A model generated the notes under the pieces. It made no database searches. It was not told the origin of the DNA and was given only the letters and a program-made list of their open reading frames with translations. 64,000 bases of DNA from Rhizopus sp. PT2906 (taxonomy: Eukaryota; Mucoromycota; Mucoromycetes; Mucorales; Rhizopodaceae): contig JAMYHX010000035.1 of NCBI GenBank assembly GCA_025529335.1, positions 106,075 to 170,074 of the forward strand, in the 5' to 3' direction. The translations under genes and the position numbers were made by a program. Positions within the stretch are counted from its first letter, which is position 1. The number at the start of each line of letters is the position of its first letter. Below, piece by piece: positions 1 to 11,828 of the stretch.

Positions 1-1276
1 AAACTTATAAAAAAATACAAGAGAAAAAAAAAACATTCTTATTCTCAATGAAGTATCGTTGTAACGTCGCGTGGTTTTGTTTATTTACACTTTCACACAC
101 ATGCATTGTGCTCAAATATGAAGTACAATACAATTTTCTGACGTCATTTATCCTTATCTATTCAACTTTGTCAATAGTCTTTTTATAAAGCTTTGGATAT
201 GCATGTTGATCTTATTGAAATCTCTCTCACTCTCTCTCTGTCTGTCTCTTTCCTTTTTATCAATCTAGTAAATGAGTATCAATCATATCCTATTCATTTT
301 TGGCAGATGCGGAAGAAAAGGTCTGCTTAGTAGCAATAGATTTCACTGGGATAAGAACAAGGACTTGTGATAAAATGAATATAACAAACATTGTAATTGA
401 TTCGATTCCTTCGGCAAACGATGCTGTAGTTTAAAACTTGCCCCCGCTCTCGTTTAACAAAACGATCTGAATATATATCATAAATTACAACCTGACGCGC
501 GTTTTTACTTTATACTAAGAGGGATGATAAAAGTCATTATTTATCGACACTTGATATATTTAGCAATGTTTTCATAATTATGGATGGAAGTCATTATATT
601 CATGACTATCTAATAGCTTTTATGTGTAGATATTGATCCATTTCATTCACATGTGGCTTTCAGAAAACTAATATAATGCCTCTTTGCTCATGTTGTCTTT
701 GCTGGCAGAAGTCTCAGGCTATAGAAATGACAGTACTCGTATTTTAGGATATTTTGACCACTGCAGGTGTTCCTTTCTTTCTTTGACCAAGATTACAGCT
801 ACATTTCATTTAACATGAAAGGGCAGACTGCTCAGTTTTTTTTTTTTTTTTTTTTTTTTTTTCCCACTTACGAATCTAATTCAAATGCTCATGACTGGGC
901 AAAAGCGTGATTTGAATTAGAACAGCGAACATTGGGCGTTCATTGGTATTGGAGGCGCTGTAACTAAAAAAATACATCCCTTTTGTCATTGATAAATAGA
1001 AAAAAAAAGAGAGAGAGAGAAAGAGTGAGGATAAATGAAGCCGCATAATTTAATGACAAAGCAATTAGACAATCTTGTTTACCTTGATGACTACATAGAC
1101 AGTAAAAGAAGAAAAGAGAGAGAGAGAGAAAAGAGCAATATGTTGACATTTTAATATAGCACTCGAGGCAATTCCAGTAGACTTGCAGAGAAATTTTACA
1201 TTAATGAGAGAATTGGATGGATATGCTCAAGGTTAGAACAAAAAAAAAAAAAAAGAAGGAAAACAGGTGTTGACAC
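1..1276. other. Intergenic region upstream of the ING gene
   Basis: No gene is supported here. The stretch holds low-complexity DNA: CT-rich repeats near 220-250, a run of about 27 T at 836-862, and GA-rich runs near 1005-1025 and 1110-1130. Short reading frames in it are made of these repeats and carry no recognisable motif. Confidence 0.6.
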
Positions 1277-2276
1277 ATGCCTGTAGATCTTATAGAAACT
1301 GTGTCGAGAGAAGCCATTTATTTGATTGACAATATAAAAGATATGGATCCCAACACACGAATAGACAAGTTCAAGTATTTTATGACAGTCTTGACAGAGA
1401 CATTAAAACGAGGCGAAGAGAAAGTAGCTTTAGCAAAATCCACTTTTGACATTGTAATTGAAAAGGATACAAGAAAAAAAAAAAAAAGGCTCGGTACTTA
1501 TTCCCTTCATTAGGTAGAGCGTCACTGTAATCGACTGGATTCTAATCTAGTCAAGTTTGAAGAAGAGCAGACGTTAGGGGATGCACGGATAACGACCTTG
1601 CCGGGCTTGGAACCCTCGTCACGTTACTTAAAAGAAGGCACAGATATAAGAGAAAAGACAGCAAAACGATTGGAAAGAGAACGAAAAGAAGTTAAAGGAG
1701 AAAAGAGGAGTATGTGTGTCTTTTGTTGTATAGGCATGAACTAACCAATCATTGTTTTAGTAGTTAAAAGTAAAAGCATACAACCCAAGATTGACTATTC
1801 ATTTAATAACTTTTCATATAGAACGAAAGACTGTAAAGGATGCGAACGGAAGTCTATCACCTTCTGCTCTACGTACGCAAGCACTTAAGGAATCTAGGTC
1901 GATAAAGACAGATAATAAGTTGAAACAGGCAAATAAGAATGGAAATGCAAAGTCAAAAACGTATGAATCGAGTATAGTGTCATAAAAGTGCTTATTAACC
2001 CTGTTTTTCAGTGTTGTGCCTGCTGACCTGCCAATTGATCCAAATGAACCCCTTTATTGTTATTGTCAGCAGGTCTCTTTTGGTGACATGGTTGCTTGTG
2101 ATAATTCAGATGTAAGGATGAATATATTTATGGTTGGACTGTTTCAAACTAATGTTATATCATAGTGTGAGATCGAATGGTTCCATGTAGCCTGTGTTGA
2201 TCTCAAGACAGTCCCGAAAGGTAAATGGTATTGCAATAACTGCCTTATGAAAGTGAAGGGGAAACAAAGAAAGTAA
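1277..2276 (+). CDS. ING-family PHD-finger chromatin protein (Yng2/Pho23-like)
   Basis: ING proteins are subunits of histone acetyltransferase or deacetylase complexes; their C-terminal PHD finger reads methylated H3K4. The first exon from the ATG at 1277 encodes the ING N-terminal helical domain. Splicing the intron 1454-1513 joins TFDI to VERHCNRLD, which fits the ING heptad pattern. A basic, low-complexity linker follows. A donor GTATGA near 1961 joins SKT to VVPADLPIDPNEP, entering a complete PHD finger: the pair in YCYC, CDNSDC, WFHVAC and WYCNNC. The stop is TAA at 2274-2276, directly after a basic tail (KGKQRK). At least five exons are needed. The short protein with an immediate N-terminal domain resembles Yng2 (NuA4) or Pho23 (Rpd3L); I cannot decide between them. 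Confidence 0.88.
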
Positions 2277-2509
2277 ATCATGACCATGTACATACCAACT
2301 ACTATTATTACATTCATTTTAAAACGCGCGCATCAACAAGAGCAATAAAAAGGACTTCAATAAAATACACATTTTATATATATAAATATCAATCTTGCTA
2401 CTACTACTACTGCTACTAATATTGTTATTGTAATTGAATCGGTAAAAAGTTTCCAACAATGACAGTCTATAATCAATGGATATCATTTTTAGTGTCAACA
2501 ATGTCATGT

Positions 2510-4117
2510 TCATCCTTGTTCAAAACTTACTGGAATATTATACTTGTCTCTACGAATTGTAAATGAAAAACAGCATGAAATCACACTTGTGTTTTCTGGA
2601 TCTGGGCTTTTTAATAGGCATGATGTTAGGACAGCCTTTTGACCAGGATCAAACGCAATATTTCCATATTTCTATTTTATTTATCAGTATCTATTTACAG
2701 TATAGTAGACATCCAACGTACCTCCCAGTAATTCACAGCTGATTCTTCGGCCATTAATTCATAAATACATAGTCTACCTTCTCTTAAATTCTCGATAGGA
2801 ACATTGACCAATGCGGCAAATTCCTTATTGCCTTTATATATTTCACCAGTACGACGCCAAAGACATGCAGGTATACCCATCGAGCTAAACACTCGGTCAT
2901 AATCCTAATATCTGTCAATGATCTTTCCTGTTTATGTCTTTTTCTTTTTTTTTTTTTTTTTACCAAAAGTAATCGTTCAAATGCTTCTTCAACCAGTATT
3001 AAATCAATATCTGTTAGTGACTGAGCAACTGATCTAAACGCAGGACGGAATGTTCCCATGACATTCAATATACGCTGTCGACTGGAGGCAGACATGCTAT
3101 ATGGAAATGAATATTAGCACTATTCCTTTTTCCTTTTTTAAGATACTTGCTTGTTATCCATGTATTTTTGAAGTCTAGCATAACCATTGACATAATTATA
3201 AGGCTTAAGAAAACCAGCCTCATATTTTGCATTGATCACCTCTGTCAATCTGTCTTCTAGTTTCCCATCAGACGGATCAGCTGCTGTAAGGAAAAAGCGT
3301 TCGGTGTTATTGACTGTGGCATTAGATGCTGCGTTGTTGCTGTTATTGTTGGTATTGTTGTTACTGTTATTGTTGCTATTGTTATTGTTGTTGTTGTTGT
3401 TGTTGCTATTTCTAGCTGCATACATTCCTTGAACGTCTCCGTTTGCACCTAACGAATCCAAAAAGTCACTGATCACTGATATTTCATTTCCCATTTGTTC
3501 ACTGGCAAACGTGAGTTGTCCAGCTCCCATCTGCCCATAAAACTGAAGCGGAAGTCCCCCGAGGTTACTACCAGATCCTAGCACTAGACAAGGTATATAG
3601 TTAGTCATAGTTTTGTTTTCTCTCTCTTTAAAGTTACCGTTTGCCTGAGCCATAGTAGATAATGATGCATAGTTACCGTTCAGGTTAGCCGGTATATCTG
3701 ATCTCGGGTTGTTTAATTGTTGTTGCTGTTGCTGCTGTTGTTGTTGTAAAGAAGCAGAGTTATTGGGTGTTTTTACTTCATCATGGCATAAATGTCCAAT
3801 ACTTCGCTTGATGCAACGTTGACAAGGGCGACCTTTTGAGAATGAGGAAGTCAGTATCATGATGTATACAATTATATATTAATCACACCTTCATCACAGG
3901 TCATATGTGAGCGTCTACAGTAAACGCAAGCTGTTGAAAAAGAGAGACTTAGTAAAAGTTTCTTTATAATCATAATCTTACCATGTGTTACTTTTCGTCT
4001 TTTAGGTCCAGTGCGAGGTTTCTTTTTATTATCTTGTGTTTGATTATTTGAATTATCTTCAGATGGATCTTGCTGATCAGTAGGCGTAGTATTGCTTGGT
4101 TGTGTTGTATCAGACAT
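2510..4117 (-). CDS. Zn2Cys6 transcription factor with PAS-like domain (ERT1/AcuK type)
   Basis: ERT1/RDS2/AcuK proteins are nuclear regulators of gluconeogenesis and non-fermentable carbon use. Translation starts at 4117. An acidic, polar N-terminus leads to a basic stretch (PKRRKVTH), then a Zn2Cys6 cluster assembled over three exons: CVYCRRSHMTCDE, GRPCQRCIKRSIGHLCHDE. This spacing and the CRRSHMTC sequence are typical of the AcuK/ERT1 subfamily. A polyglutamine run (about 10 Q) and a long asparagine-rich tract follow. A conserved middle region reads LEDRLTEVINAKYEAG and SSRQRILNVMGTFRPAFRS. A PAS-like domain follows with SSMGIPACLWRRTGEIYKGN. Splicing YWE to KYGNIAFDPGQKAVLTS closes the frame at the TGA at 2510-2512. 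Each intron is short. Everything needed for function appears intact. Confidence 0.87.
3300..3420 (-). repeat. Asn-codon microsatellite within the ERT1-like gene
   Basis: On the minus strand this is an AAC/AAT-rich trinucleotide tract encoding a polyasparagine stretch broken by Ser and Thr. On the plus strand it produces a spurious leucine-rich frame. Codon mixing (AAC and AAT) suggests an older, partly interrupted repeat rather than a pure expansion. Confidence 0.7.
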
Positions 4118-4900
4118 TTTCAGTCATGCCAATAAGTCTCACTCAATAATGATCTTTATTAAATGTATAAAAAGGGAGAAAGAGATATAAAATTTTGTTT
4201 CTGTGTCTCTTCTGTCTCGTCTTTCTGTTCCTTTTTAGATCCAATCAAATCATCGTTTTTATTTATTATTTATTAAGCATAGATGATTCAACAGTGAGTG
4301 CTTGACAATGAATAGAGGATCCTTCTTCATTGAAGATCACGTGGAATGTACCGTAGATGAATAGAGTCAATGCTTCATGTATACTTTATTTTTTCAAGTC
4401 TTTTTCATGGATAAAATAGAATCTCAAGAAAGAAGGGAACGAAAGCAATGTTACTCTATTCACTAAAAATATTCCCATGAATCCATGCTTATTATAAAAA
4501 GGAAGGGAGAAGCGTAGAAAGATTGTATGATCGCTTTATTATTTCACTCCTTGATTTCGGTAACAAGGGAAGAGAGAGAGGGGACACAGCTCATATTAAT
4601 AGATGTCGATGCGGTGTTACAAAGAGAAGAGATAACGAATACATAGCCAGCTAAAATGGCAGCAATCACAAATTCGAGCTTGGAGCATGTCATTAATAAA
4701 CTATATTTTTTTCCCCCTTTCTTACAGTATACTAGCATACTTTTGGACCTTTCATCAAAGGTTGTCTCTTGGCATCATAGTTTGCCATTAGTCAAATCTC
4801 TTTAATAAAATTAAGAAATGGTGAGTATGGTAAAAGATGAGTCTATTTGTAACATTCTTTCCTCAATGAACTATCTCTCATATCAATAGACCTATGTACC
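4118..4900. other. Intergenic region upstream of the ERT1-like gene
   Basis: AT-rich and CT-rich DNA. It should contain the promoter of the minus-strand transcription factor that starts at 4117. I see no coding sequence with recognisable motifs; the short minus frame at 4544-4738 has no support. Confidence 0.5.
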
Positions 4901-4906
4901 GATGAA

Positions 4907-5700
4907 TTATTCATAACGGGTGGAGTAACCTTCCAGCTTCGCTATTCCACCTAAATTTGCTGTCATTTCAGACGTGATATCCAATACTGCTTCAACAAGG
5001 AATTTGTTAAACAGTGGATCCTTTTGTATCAGAGACTGTATCTCTTCGATTACAGCTACAGATGATACAACTGCCGTATGAATTTCATCATCAAAGTCCA
5101 GATTAAGATGCTGATATATAGCACGATGAACACCGACTGATGGCTTGTCTCATGAATAGACCCTAATGGGCATACAAGAATTGTCAGAGATCGATGGACA
5201 ATAGCATAATCGCATCATTTACATCTCTGAGGACCCAATACGGCGATCGAGGCTTGTTGGTAGTCCTTCTGAATGGAGTTATCATGCCTCTAGTCCATTT
5301 AGCTGAAGTATAGGTGTCAGAAGTATCTTTTATCCATATATATGATGTTACTCCACGTATCATCATCAGTGGTCTTATGCCCATACAAGCCTGCCTTAAA
5401 ATACCACGCTTACCCACAAGATTGTTTCTGATCCCTCCCGAATACTCTTTATGCGTTATAGAATCCATCAACATCTGATGATTCAACTTGCCTCTGTCGT
5501 CCATTGTCATGAGATAGGCATTGCGATATTGTTGAATAAAGTAGCTTCTGACTTGGAAAATTAGAAAATGAAAGTAGATAAAATGAGTCTCTATAATACT
5601 TTTATGAACAAAGAAAAGAAAAAGATCCATGGGAAAAAAGAGATCGACCTTTGAATAGAAGGCTAAATGTTGTCAACATCTGATGAATTGTCTTAGACAT
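4907..5700 (-). pseudogene. Unrecognised decayed ORF, possibly transposon-derived
   Basis: Two minus-strand open segments look protein-like but cannot be assigned. One (5184-5630) holds QYRNAYLMTMDDRGKLNHQM, KEYSGGIRNNLVGKRGILRQ and KWTRGMITPFRR. The other, lower in coordinate (about 4907-5110), holds DFDDEIHTAVVSSVAVIEEI and FNKFLVEAVLDITSEM. They lie in transcriptional order and look like parts of one former gene broken by stops. The RGM-x5-to-7-R layout is loosely like RGMMVALKSLMYERP in the SWIM-finger relic at 24.3-25.4 kb, so a common transposon family is possible but unproven. Confidence 0.3.
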
Positions 5701-6660
5701 GATATGTCATCAACTACTACAGATTACAGATGCCATGAAGTTACAGTACCACCTCGTTGATTAAAACCATCCCAGCTGGAAATTGTCAGTTTGCAAAAGA
5801 AGCTTTCAATCAGAGGTCAACTGATTGTCAAACACCAACGGCTATCGCGCAACGATGTGTTAAATATGAACATATAGACAAGAAGAGCCCATCTTTTGGT
5901 AGTGAAGATACAGAAGAATGCCTTTTTTTTGTGTTCCCAACAGATCGTCAACGCATTTAGATGAAGATCTATTATAGAAGAAATACGCTCTGTCAATGAA
6001 AAGAATCCGATGGCATAATACTCAAAGAAAATGCATAGATGTGAATCTGATAGCCTAGAAGAACGCTTGTAAGTTTGTATAGCACAGACTGATATTAATA
6101 TATGGCATGTCACTAATGAGAACTACTCATGTGAGGTTATATAGTGATTATTACCCCCAAACTGCTTCATAATGATACATTTGAAGAAACCATTAAACTG
6201 TTGTCTCCTTGGATTATCAGAGACAAAGAAAGGTGCATGCGTTTGATATTCGTTTTATTCATGATCAAGTTTAATATTGGTTCATTTTATTAAAGGAAAA
6301 AAGTGCTTTAATCGAAAGTTTAATGTTTTAATTTATTTTTTTAGTTGAAATTCTTTTTCTTTATTATCAGCAACATAGGTTTAAATACAACAAAGACAGA
6401 TTGCAGGCACATAGTATTTATTGACCAACTTTTGGTGCACATGAGTATTCAGCTTGACTTGAGGCAGTTTGTAGGATATAGATTACTTTTTGGCACAGAC
6501 TTGTTTGTATTGACCATAGTGATAATCTGATCTTTAAGCTTCAGAAAGTGAGACAAATGCTTACTGTTTTGAGATCAAAGCCAACTCTAAGCAGATTACA
6601 TTATTCTTCCATTTCGTGATTGTATTCATAAAATTTCGTTTTCTGTTTCTTTGATTGACC
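5700..6660. other. Non-coding accessory DNA
   Basis: No supported gene. Several short frames on both strands overlap here, but none shows a conserved motif or a sensible start. The stretch leads directly into the DIRS-like RNase H fragment, so it is probably decayed repeat DNA. Confidence 0.4.
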
Positions 6661-6793
6661 TACTCAAAAGCTATCTACGTAGACGCCTCAGATACAGGGT
6701 GGGGTATAACGTCAAAAGAAGTCGAGACATACGGGTTTTGGTCAGAGGTCGAAAGCGGCACTTCGATCAATGCGAAGGAATTGAAGATCTACC
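6661..6793 (+). mobile_element. DIRS/Ty3-like retrotransposon RNase H fragment
   Basis: The translation includes IYVDASDTGWGITSKEVETY, then GFWSEVESGTSINAKELKIY. This matches the retroelement RNase H layout: a catalytic Asp in (Y/T)DAS-x-TGWG, then G-x-W at the next strand, then the SIN-x-KEL helix with the catalytic Glu. DIRS-like and Ngaro-like elements are the best fit I know. Only about 45 residues remain, with no reverse transcriptase in front. The fragment stops abruptly against Tc1-like sequence. Confidence 0.6.
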
Positions 6794-6979
6794 AAGAAAA
6801 GAAAGGCTGAAGGATATATAAGCTCAGGAGCTGTAACAGGTCAATATATTAGTTTTTTAAAACTGACTCTCGATGAAATGGACAAACATCCACATATAAA
6901 GGATCACTATGTAGTCATGGATAATGCACCCATTCACACGCATGAAAAAATAAAGAAGTATATTGAGTATCGAAGATAA
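6794..6979 (+). mobile_element. Tc1/mariner-like transposase fragment
   Basis: An open frame carries SSGAVTGQYISFLKLTLDEM, DKHPHIKDHYVVMDNAPIHT and KIKKYIEYRR before a TAA. The VMDNAPIHT segment is the second catalytic Asp block of IS630/Tc1/mariner DDE transposases. The following helix leads towards the glutamate block, which is cut off here. The same family recurs at 57.7-58.7 kb, where MDNA and SELNPIEQLW are visible. Confidence 0.7.
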
Positions 6980-7815
6980 AAATGTGTGTAAAAAAAAAAC
7001 CCCGTCTCCTTTGTAACACTATGCAAGATGAATTGAATGGTTTTGTTCACTGCATTTTATGTTTTTTTTTTTTGCTTTTCTTTCTCTGCAATTCACAATG
7101 GCACATGAATGACGCTATATTGTGTGATGGTTCTTATAAAATGAAGCACTTAAAATTGCGGGTGTAAGTATCGATTAACTTCAAATGAAGTATTACGATA
7201 AGTTGTTCAATTGGAAAACTTGAAAGTTTTCTTATTTAAAAACGCGTTCCAGTGTGTTGTTCTCTTTATTGAATTTCTAATCCTTTTTATACCATATACA
7301 AGTTATCAAAGTTATCAAAAGAAGTCGAGTATTATTAATACAATTGCTTTTACAAGAAGGAGTCGCGAACAACATAAGGCATTCTACCTTGATCCATCTG
7401 CTGCGCCAACTAGTTCAATTTCTTTTGTTGGAAGGGGTCCGTAATCGACTTGAGCATATCAGGAATATCTTAATTGATTTAAACTTATTTTGTTTGTAAC
7501 ACTGATTGATAAACTCTTTTCAGGGCAGATAACCTAAACCATAAAAGTAATAGTTTTCAGAATTCCAAATGACACGCATGAGCAATAAAGAATCCTAGAC
7601 ACTGGCTCCGCCGTGACATTCAGCCCCAGATTCTGTTCACCGTCACGACTCGCCCAATGCACCCCAAGTGCCATGTCTAGAATTTCTTTACTTTTGTTTG
7701 TCATTTCCACCCATGTGCCAGATGAGCCCCATCTAGAAATTCTACAACTACTTCCAAAATCACCGGAGCTTCACCTGCACAACATGAGGAACCACAACCA
7801 ATAAATATACCATTC
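6980..7815. other. Non-coding accessory DNA
   Basis: No gene is supported. Short frames at 6982-7167, 7211-7444 and 7613-7804 show no family motifs. The local composition around 7610-7790 is somewhat richer in C than its surroundings, which may mark a different repeat origin. Confidence 0.4.
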
Positions 7816-7839
7816 TAAAAATTAGATGAATCGAAGCAT

Positions 7840-9372
7840 GTGCTAATTTCACGGACCAACAGTTTGTTGTTTTGCCCCGTTTGTAATGATAGCTGGGGTT
7901 ATGTTCGTGGTATAAGTAGACACTTAAAAAGTGGATATTGTATGGAAGCTTTACTTAGCAGAGGAGTTAATTTTACTGGATTTGATAAACCGGAAGATGA
8001 GATTGTGAATAACAATAGTACCGAGGAAACAATACCATCGTTATCAGTAAAAACAAAGAGGAGCCAGCCTGAAAATTGCACCCGCGATTACAACCACGCA
8101 GTCCTGTATTCTTGCAATGCACTACAATTAGATAAATCACAACAGGAGCAAGTTGTCAAGTTTGTCGATGCAATGAATTTAAGGCCACTGTCAATGATCA
8201 GCCATGATGGTGTTGAAGAAAACACCCTTATTCATGAAAACATTGCAGCAAAAATTTGTGCCAACAAATATGATGATATATCACTGGTTTATGATACGAA
8301 GAAAAGAAAACTAAACGAAGACTCAATGTTGGAAATAATTCCTGAACTTCCATATAACAAGATAATATTTGATGAAGACTTCGTGGAACTAGACGATGAC
8401 TGGGCAAAATTTCTAAATGAAGATTGGGTAGTTAAACCACAAATACGCTTTGCATGTTCTGTTTTACTTTCTGGCATGATTTTAGTAAAAGAAACATAAT
8501 GCATCATAGTCCACTGCAATGAAGTCTATGCAAGAACAAAAACCCTAGATTTCCATAGAGAGAGTTTTAAAATTAAGAAAGGAATGCTGCCAATTTCATC
8601 TCTTCCCCCACAAAACAGCGAATACCAAAATGTTCATGTGACATGCATGAATGATCAAGATGGTGTGAAATTAGTAATTGGTACAAAAGCATTTAATGGG
8701 TTAATCACGTCCAGCTTAAGAATAGATTCGATTGTTAAACCTGATATTGGTCCTTCCACTACTCACTTTACTGTATACCCATCTTCCTCTGCCAAAAATA
8801 CCAGAATATTTTTAAGTCGAAAGTCATTAGAAGAAGCTAAAAGATTAGCAAGAGATACCAAGGCAATTAGGATTAAGCCTTATGACATACTGTCCCAACT
8901 TCGTCAAGTTAGAACTCAATTTGATAATTTATCCACTTACTTGTGTTGCCGAGCATCAAGTCCACAAACTGACGATATGTCTTGCCGCCCTTATACAGTG
9001 TTCACTCTTGCGGATTATGATAATGATCGTTCTGATTCCAATGGTAGAATAGGTTCTATTTTATTCCAAACGATAGCACTCAGTATTATCCGTGGTGACA
9101 ATTTAGATTCTGTTGGGGAAAACATTGGATGTTTGGAAAAAAGTACAGTTCAAGCATCAGAAAACAAATGTAAAGAAAACAGTAAAATTGAATCAATCCT
9201 TCACTCCATTGTCGAATTGTATGCAACTGACGATCAACGTATACCAGTTATTGGAAACTCAAAGTTAAATACTTTACTACAATCATTGGCAACCGAATTA
9301 GCACCTTATATAACTCAAGCAAATCATTCTGTTGCTAAAGCAATTTTACATCGTTATTCAACATCGAATTGA
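7840..9372 (+). pseudogene. Unrecognised zinc-finger protein ORF interrupted by one in-frame stop
   Basis: Two long frames, 7840-8499 and 8584-9372, are in the same register and are separated only by the TAA at 8497-8499. Reading through gives about 510 residues. Near the N-terminus is CPVCNDSWGYVRGISRHLK followed by SGYC, a C2H2/C2HC-like finger. Then comes an acidic segment (IIFDEDFVELDDDWAKFLNE). The C-terminal half has no domain I recognise. There is no in-frame ATG at the 5' end: the first codon of the open frame is GTG and the first in-frame ATG lies inside the finger, so the start is missing or on an unseen exon. The only frame-preserving intron that would skip the stop (8456-8509) needs a weak GTTCTG donor. 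Repeats flank it. It could be a transposon-derived gene or a recent pseudogene. Confidence 0.45.
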
Positions 9373-9537
9373 TTTTTTTTAATAGCTGTACAGCAATAAA
9401 CATTTATGCGCCATCGAATTTATTGGAAGAAAAGGGATTTATTATGAACACCATTTGATACATTGAAGCATTTATCATTCAAATTTTTATAATCATTAAA
9501 ATTTCTAAAGAGCTCAAGAAAACGACAAAATTGATTT

Positions 9538-9946
9538 TCAATTGTCAGTTGTTCCTACGACAACCGTTGTTGGCTCCACTCCGACTTCGGATGTGGTTCT
9601 GTTTTCGGTAGCATCACCAAAAAGCTTGTTGGTCATGCGGCTTGTAGTATTAATTCTCGAAAGTATTTGACTTGAGGCTTCAGTAAAAGGAAAGGTACTC
9701 TAATTGAATGGCCAATATTACTTATTTTACTCATAATCGAAGGTCTTCTTTTGATTTAGTCAACAAAATAAATAGATAAAGCTGACCGAGTTCAGTTGCG
9801 GGTCCATCCTATGAATAACCATGATCATTTGTACTAGTAGTTAATGCTTTCTCTGACATTTTGGCTGGTTCTTCAGAAGTAAGTCTCAGTCCTGAGCATG
9901 TGGTGACCATCATCTTAGAAGCAAGCATGTCATCCAATGTCTTCAT
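9538..9946 (-). pseudogene. Possible small Ser/Thr-rich ORF with an in-frame stop
   Basis: Reading from an ATG at 9944-9946, the minus strand gives MKTLDDMLASKMMVTTCSGL and a Ser/Thr-rich continuation that meets a TAG, then reads on (DGPATELGQLYLF). A second open segment ends at 9538 with RMTNKLFGDATENR and VEPTTVVVGTTDN. I could not find introns that join all parts in frame. It may be a broken gene or a chance frame; no family is recognised. Confidence 0.2.
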
Positions 9947-10098
9947 TTTTAGTTTAAACAGTGTAGAGCTTGTGCTCCAATCACGTATTCTTTATATATA
10001 CTTATGAGATCTTTAAATTTGTAAAATCTTGTTTATACACAAATTGGCATGTATCCTGTACTACTTTTGGCTGAATTTCTATTCTTTCTTTAATTTAT

Positions 10099-11499
10099 AT
10101 GTTGAAGCAGATCTACTCATTTGCAGTCATTACACGAGTGATTACTATATCGCTCGCTCTACTGACGTATTATTTCCTTTCTAGTTATGACTCTTCAGCC
10201 GAAATACAAACTAGGTCATCCCACAATCTGTTGAATGCATTCTTACGATGGGATGCACTTTACTTCTTACACATTGCAGAACATGGTTATGTTTATGAAC
10301 AGGAAACAGCGTTTTTCCCAGTGATGCCTTTGATATCAAGATTCTTGACTAATACCAGTAAATGATATATATATGTTGTTTTACTATATATTCAACTCAA
10401 AAATATACATTTCTAGTCCTTTTACCTCTAAAATATTTATTCGGATATCAGCATGCCTTACTCTTTTCTGGAGTAGCAGTAGCCAATATTTCATTTATTC
10501 TTGCTGCTGGTGCATTATACAAGTAAAAAAGAAGAAAAAAGGGGCCATGGAGACACGATGTATTTATTATTCATAGGCTTACACTAACACTTTTACCTCG
10601 CAATCCAAAGCTGGCATTTGCCTCATCCATCGCTTTTTGCTTATCACCGCCGTCGATGTTCATGTCTTCATTCTATACAGAGTCTTTGTTTGCTCTACTT
10701 GGATTTTTAGGCATGAGATTTGTTGCACGTAAAAAATACATGTATGCTGCTAGTATCTGGGCCATTGCATCAGGTACAAGGTCTAATGGTATTCTCTACT
10801 GTGGGTTCTTCTTTTATGACCTTGTATGGATTCGATTATTAAAGCATAAGGTGATGTATGTAAATATATATATGTATACATATGGATTAAAGCTGACTAG
10901 ATACATGGAAATAGAATGTCTATACCGGATTGATCCGATCAATACTGTATTCACTCATTACATGCTCTGGATTCATTCTCTTTCAGTATTTTGGTTATAA
11001 ACAATTCTGCGCCCTTGACAGACCATGGTGTAACAACAAATTACCTTTATTGTACTCATTTGTTCAAAAGGAGTACTGGGATGTAGGGTTCTTATCATAT
11101 TATCAAGTTAAACAAATACCCAACTTTTTACTGGCTGCACCTATTACCCTTATCAGTATATATGGTCTTTTGTCGTATATTCGATTCGACTGGAAGAGAT
11201 TTGTCTTTTTAAAGACTCAAGAGAACAAAGACGATGACTCGTTTTATAGTAATCGATTGTTAGTCTATATGTACCTGTGGATATTTATGCTGTTTTATGT
11301 ACTAACAAGCATGCACGTTCAAGTCATCATACGGTTTTTTACATCCTTGCCACCATTTTACTGGTTTGTGGGACACGTCTGGATCAATGGGTTTGAAAAG
11401 AAAGTGAATGAACGTACAGCGAACGTGATCCTTGGTTATTTTGTACTTTATGGACTTACTGGAGTTATCCTGTTCGCTAATTTCCTTCCTCCAGCATAA
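10099..11499 (+). CDS. GPI18: GPI mannosyltransferase 2 (PIG-V/Gpi18)
   Basis: Gpi18/PIG-V is an ER multi-spanning enzyme that adds the second mannose to the GPI-anchor precursor using dolichol-phosphate mannose. The ATG at 10099 starts a hydrophobic helix. Family hallmarks are present: FLRWDALYFLHIAEHGYVYE in exon 1 (the WD acidic motif of the first lumenal loop), PRNPKLAFASSIAFCLSPPS, FMSSFYTESLFALLGFLGM and SGTRSNG. Later comes FYWFVGHVWINGF near the C-terminus. Short introns must be removed: after TNT at about 10356, at about 10521-10575, and from about 10851 to 10915, where KHK joins NVYTGLIRSILYS. The last exon is open to the TAA at 11497-11499. Many predicted membrane segments fit the family. 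Confidence 0.9.
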
Positions 11500-11828
11500 A
11501 ACAAGAATAAACTATATTACAATCATCATCCAATGGAACAAAGGTTCAAGTATATTAGTATCATGTCCTTTCGTAGACATATCTTTCATTTGAATGTAAG
11601 AAGTAGTCTCGCATGTATTACGAAAGATGCAGATTAAGGTTAAATTAAACACTGCTTGTAAATATCAAAATAGCCCCTCTATTATTATTAACGATGCCGA
11701 AGGGGCGGAACAAAGAAGGCTGGCGTGCAAAAGCGTCGTTAATAGAATTTAATCTTGCAGATGATCACACAGAGAATTTATATCTTTTCTTTCTTTTTTT
11801 TATTTTTTTTTATCTTTTATTTTAAATA
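11500..11828. other. Intergenic region, GPI18 to serine racemase
   Basis: Contains the 3' region of GPI18 and the promoter and leader of the next gene. A pyrimidine-rich T tract at about 11788-11822 precedes the ATG. No further gene is seen. Confidence 0.5.

Noticed and set aside
3232..3432. Plus-strand leucine-rich frame resembling a membrane helix
   Set aside because: It is the complement of the polyasparagine tract in the ERT1-like gene.
8456..8509. 54-nt intron that would remove the stop in the unknown zinc-finger ORF
   Set aside because: It keeps the frame, but the donor GTTCTG is far from the GTAAG/GTATG pattern of every other intron here; kept only as a remote option.
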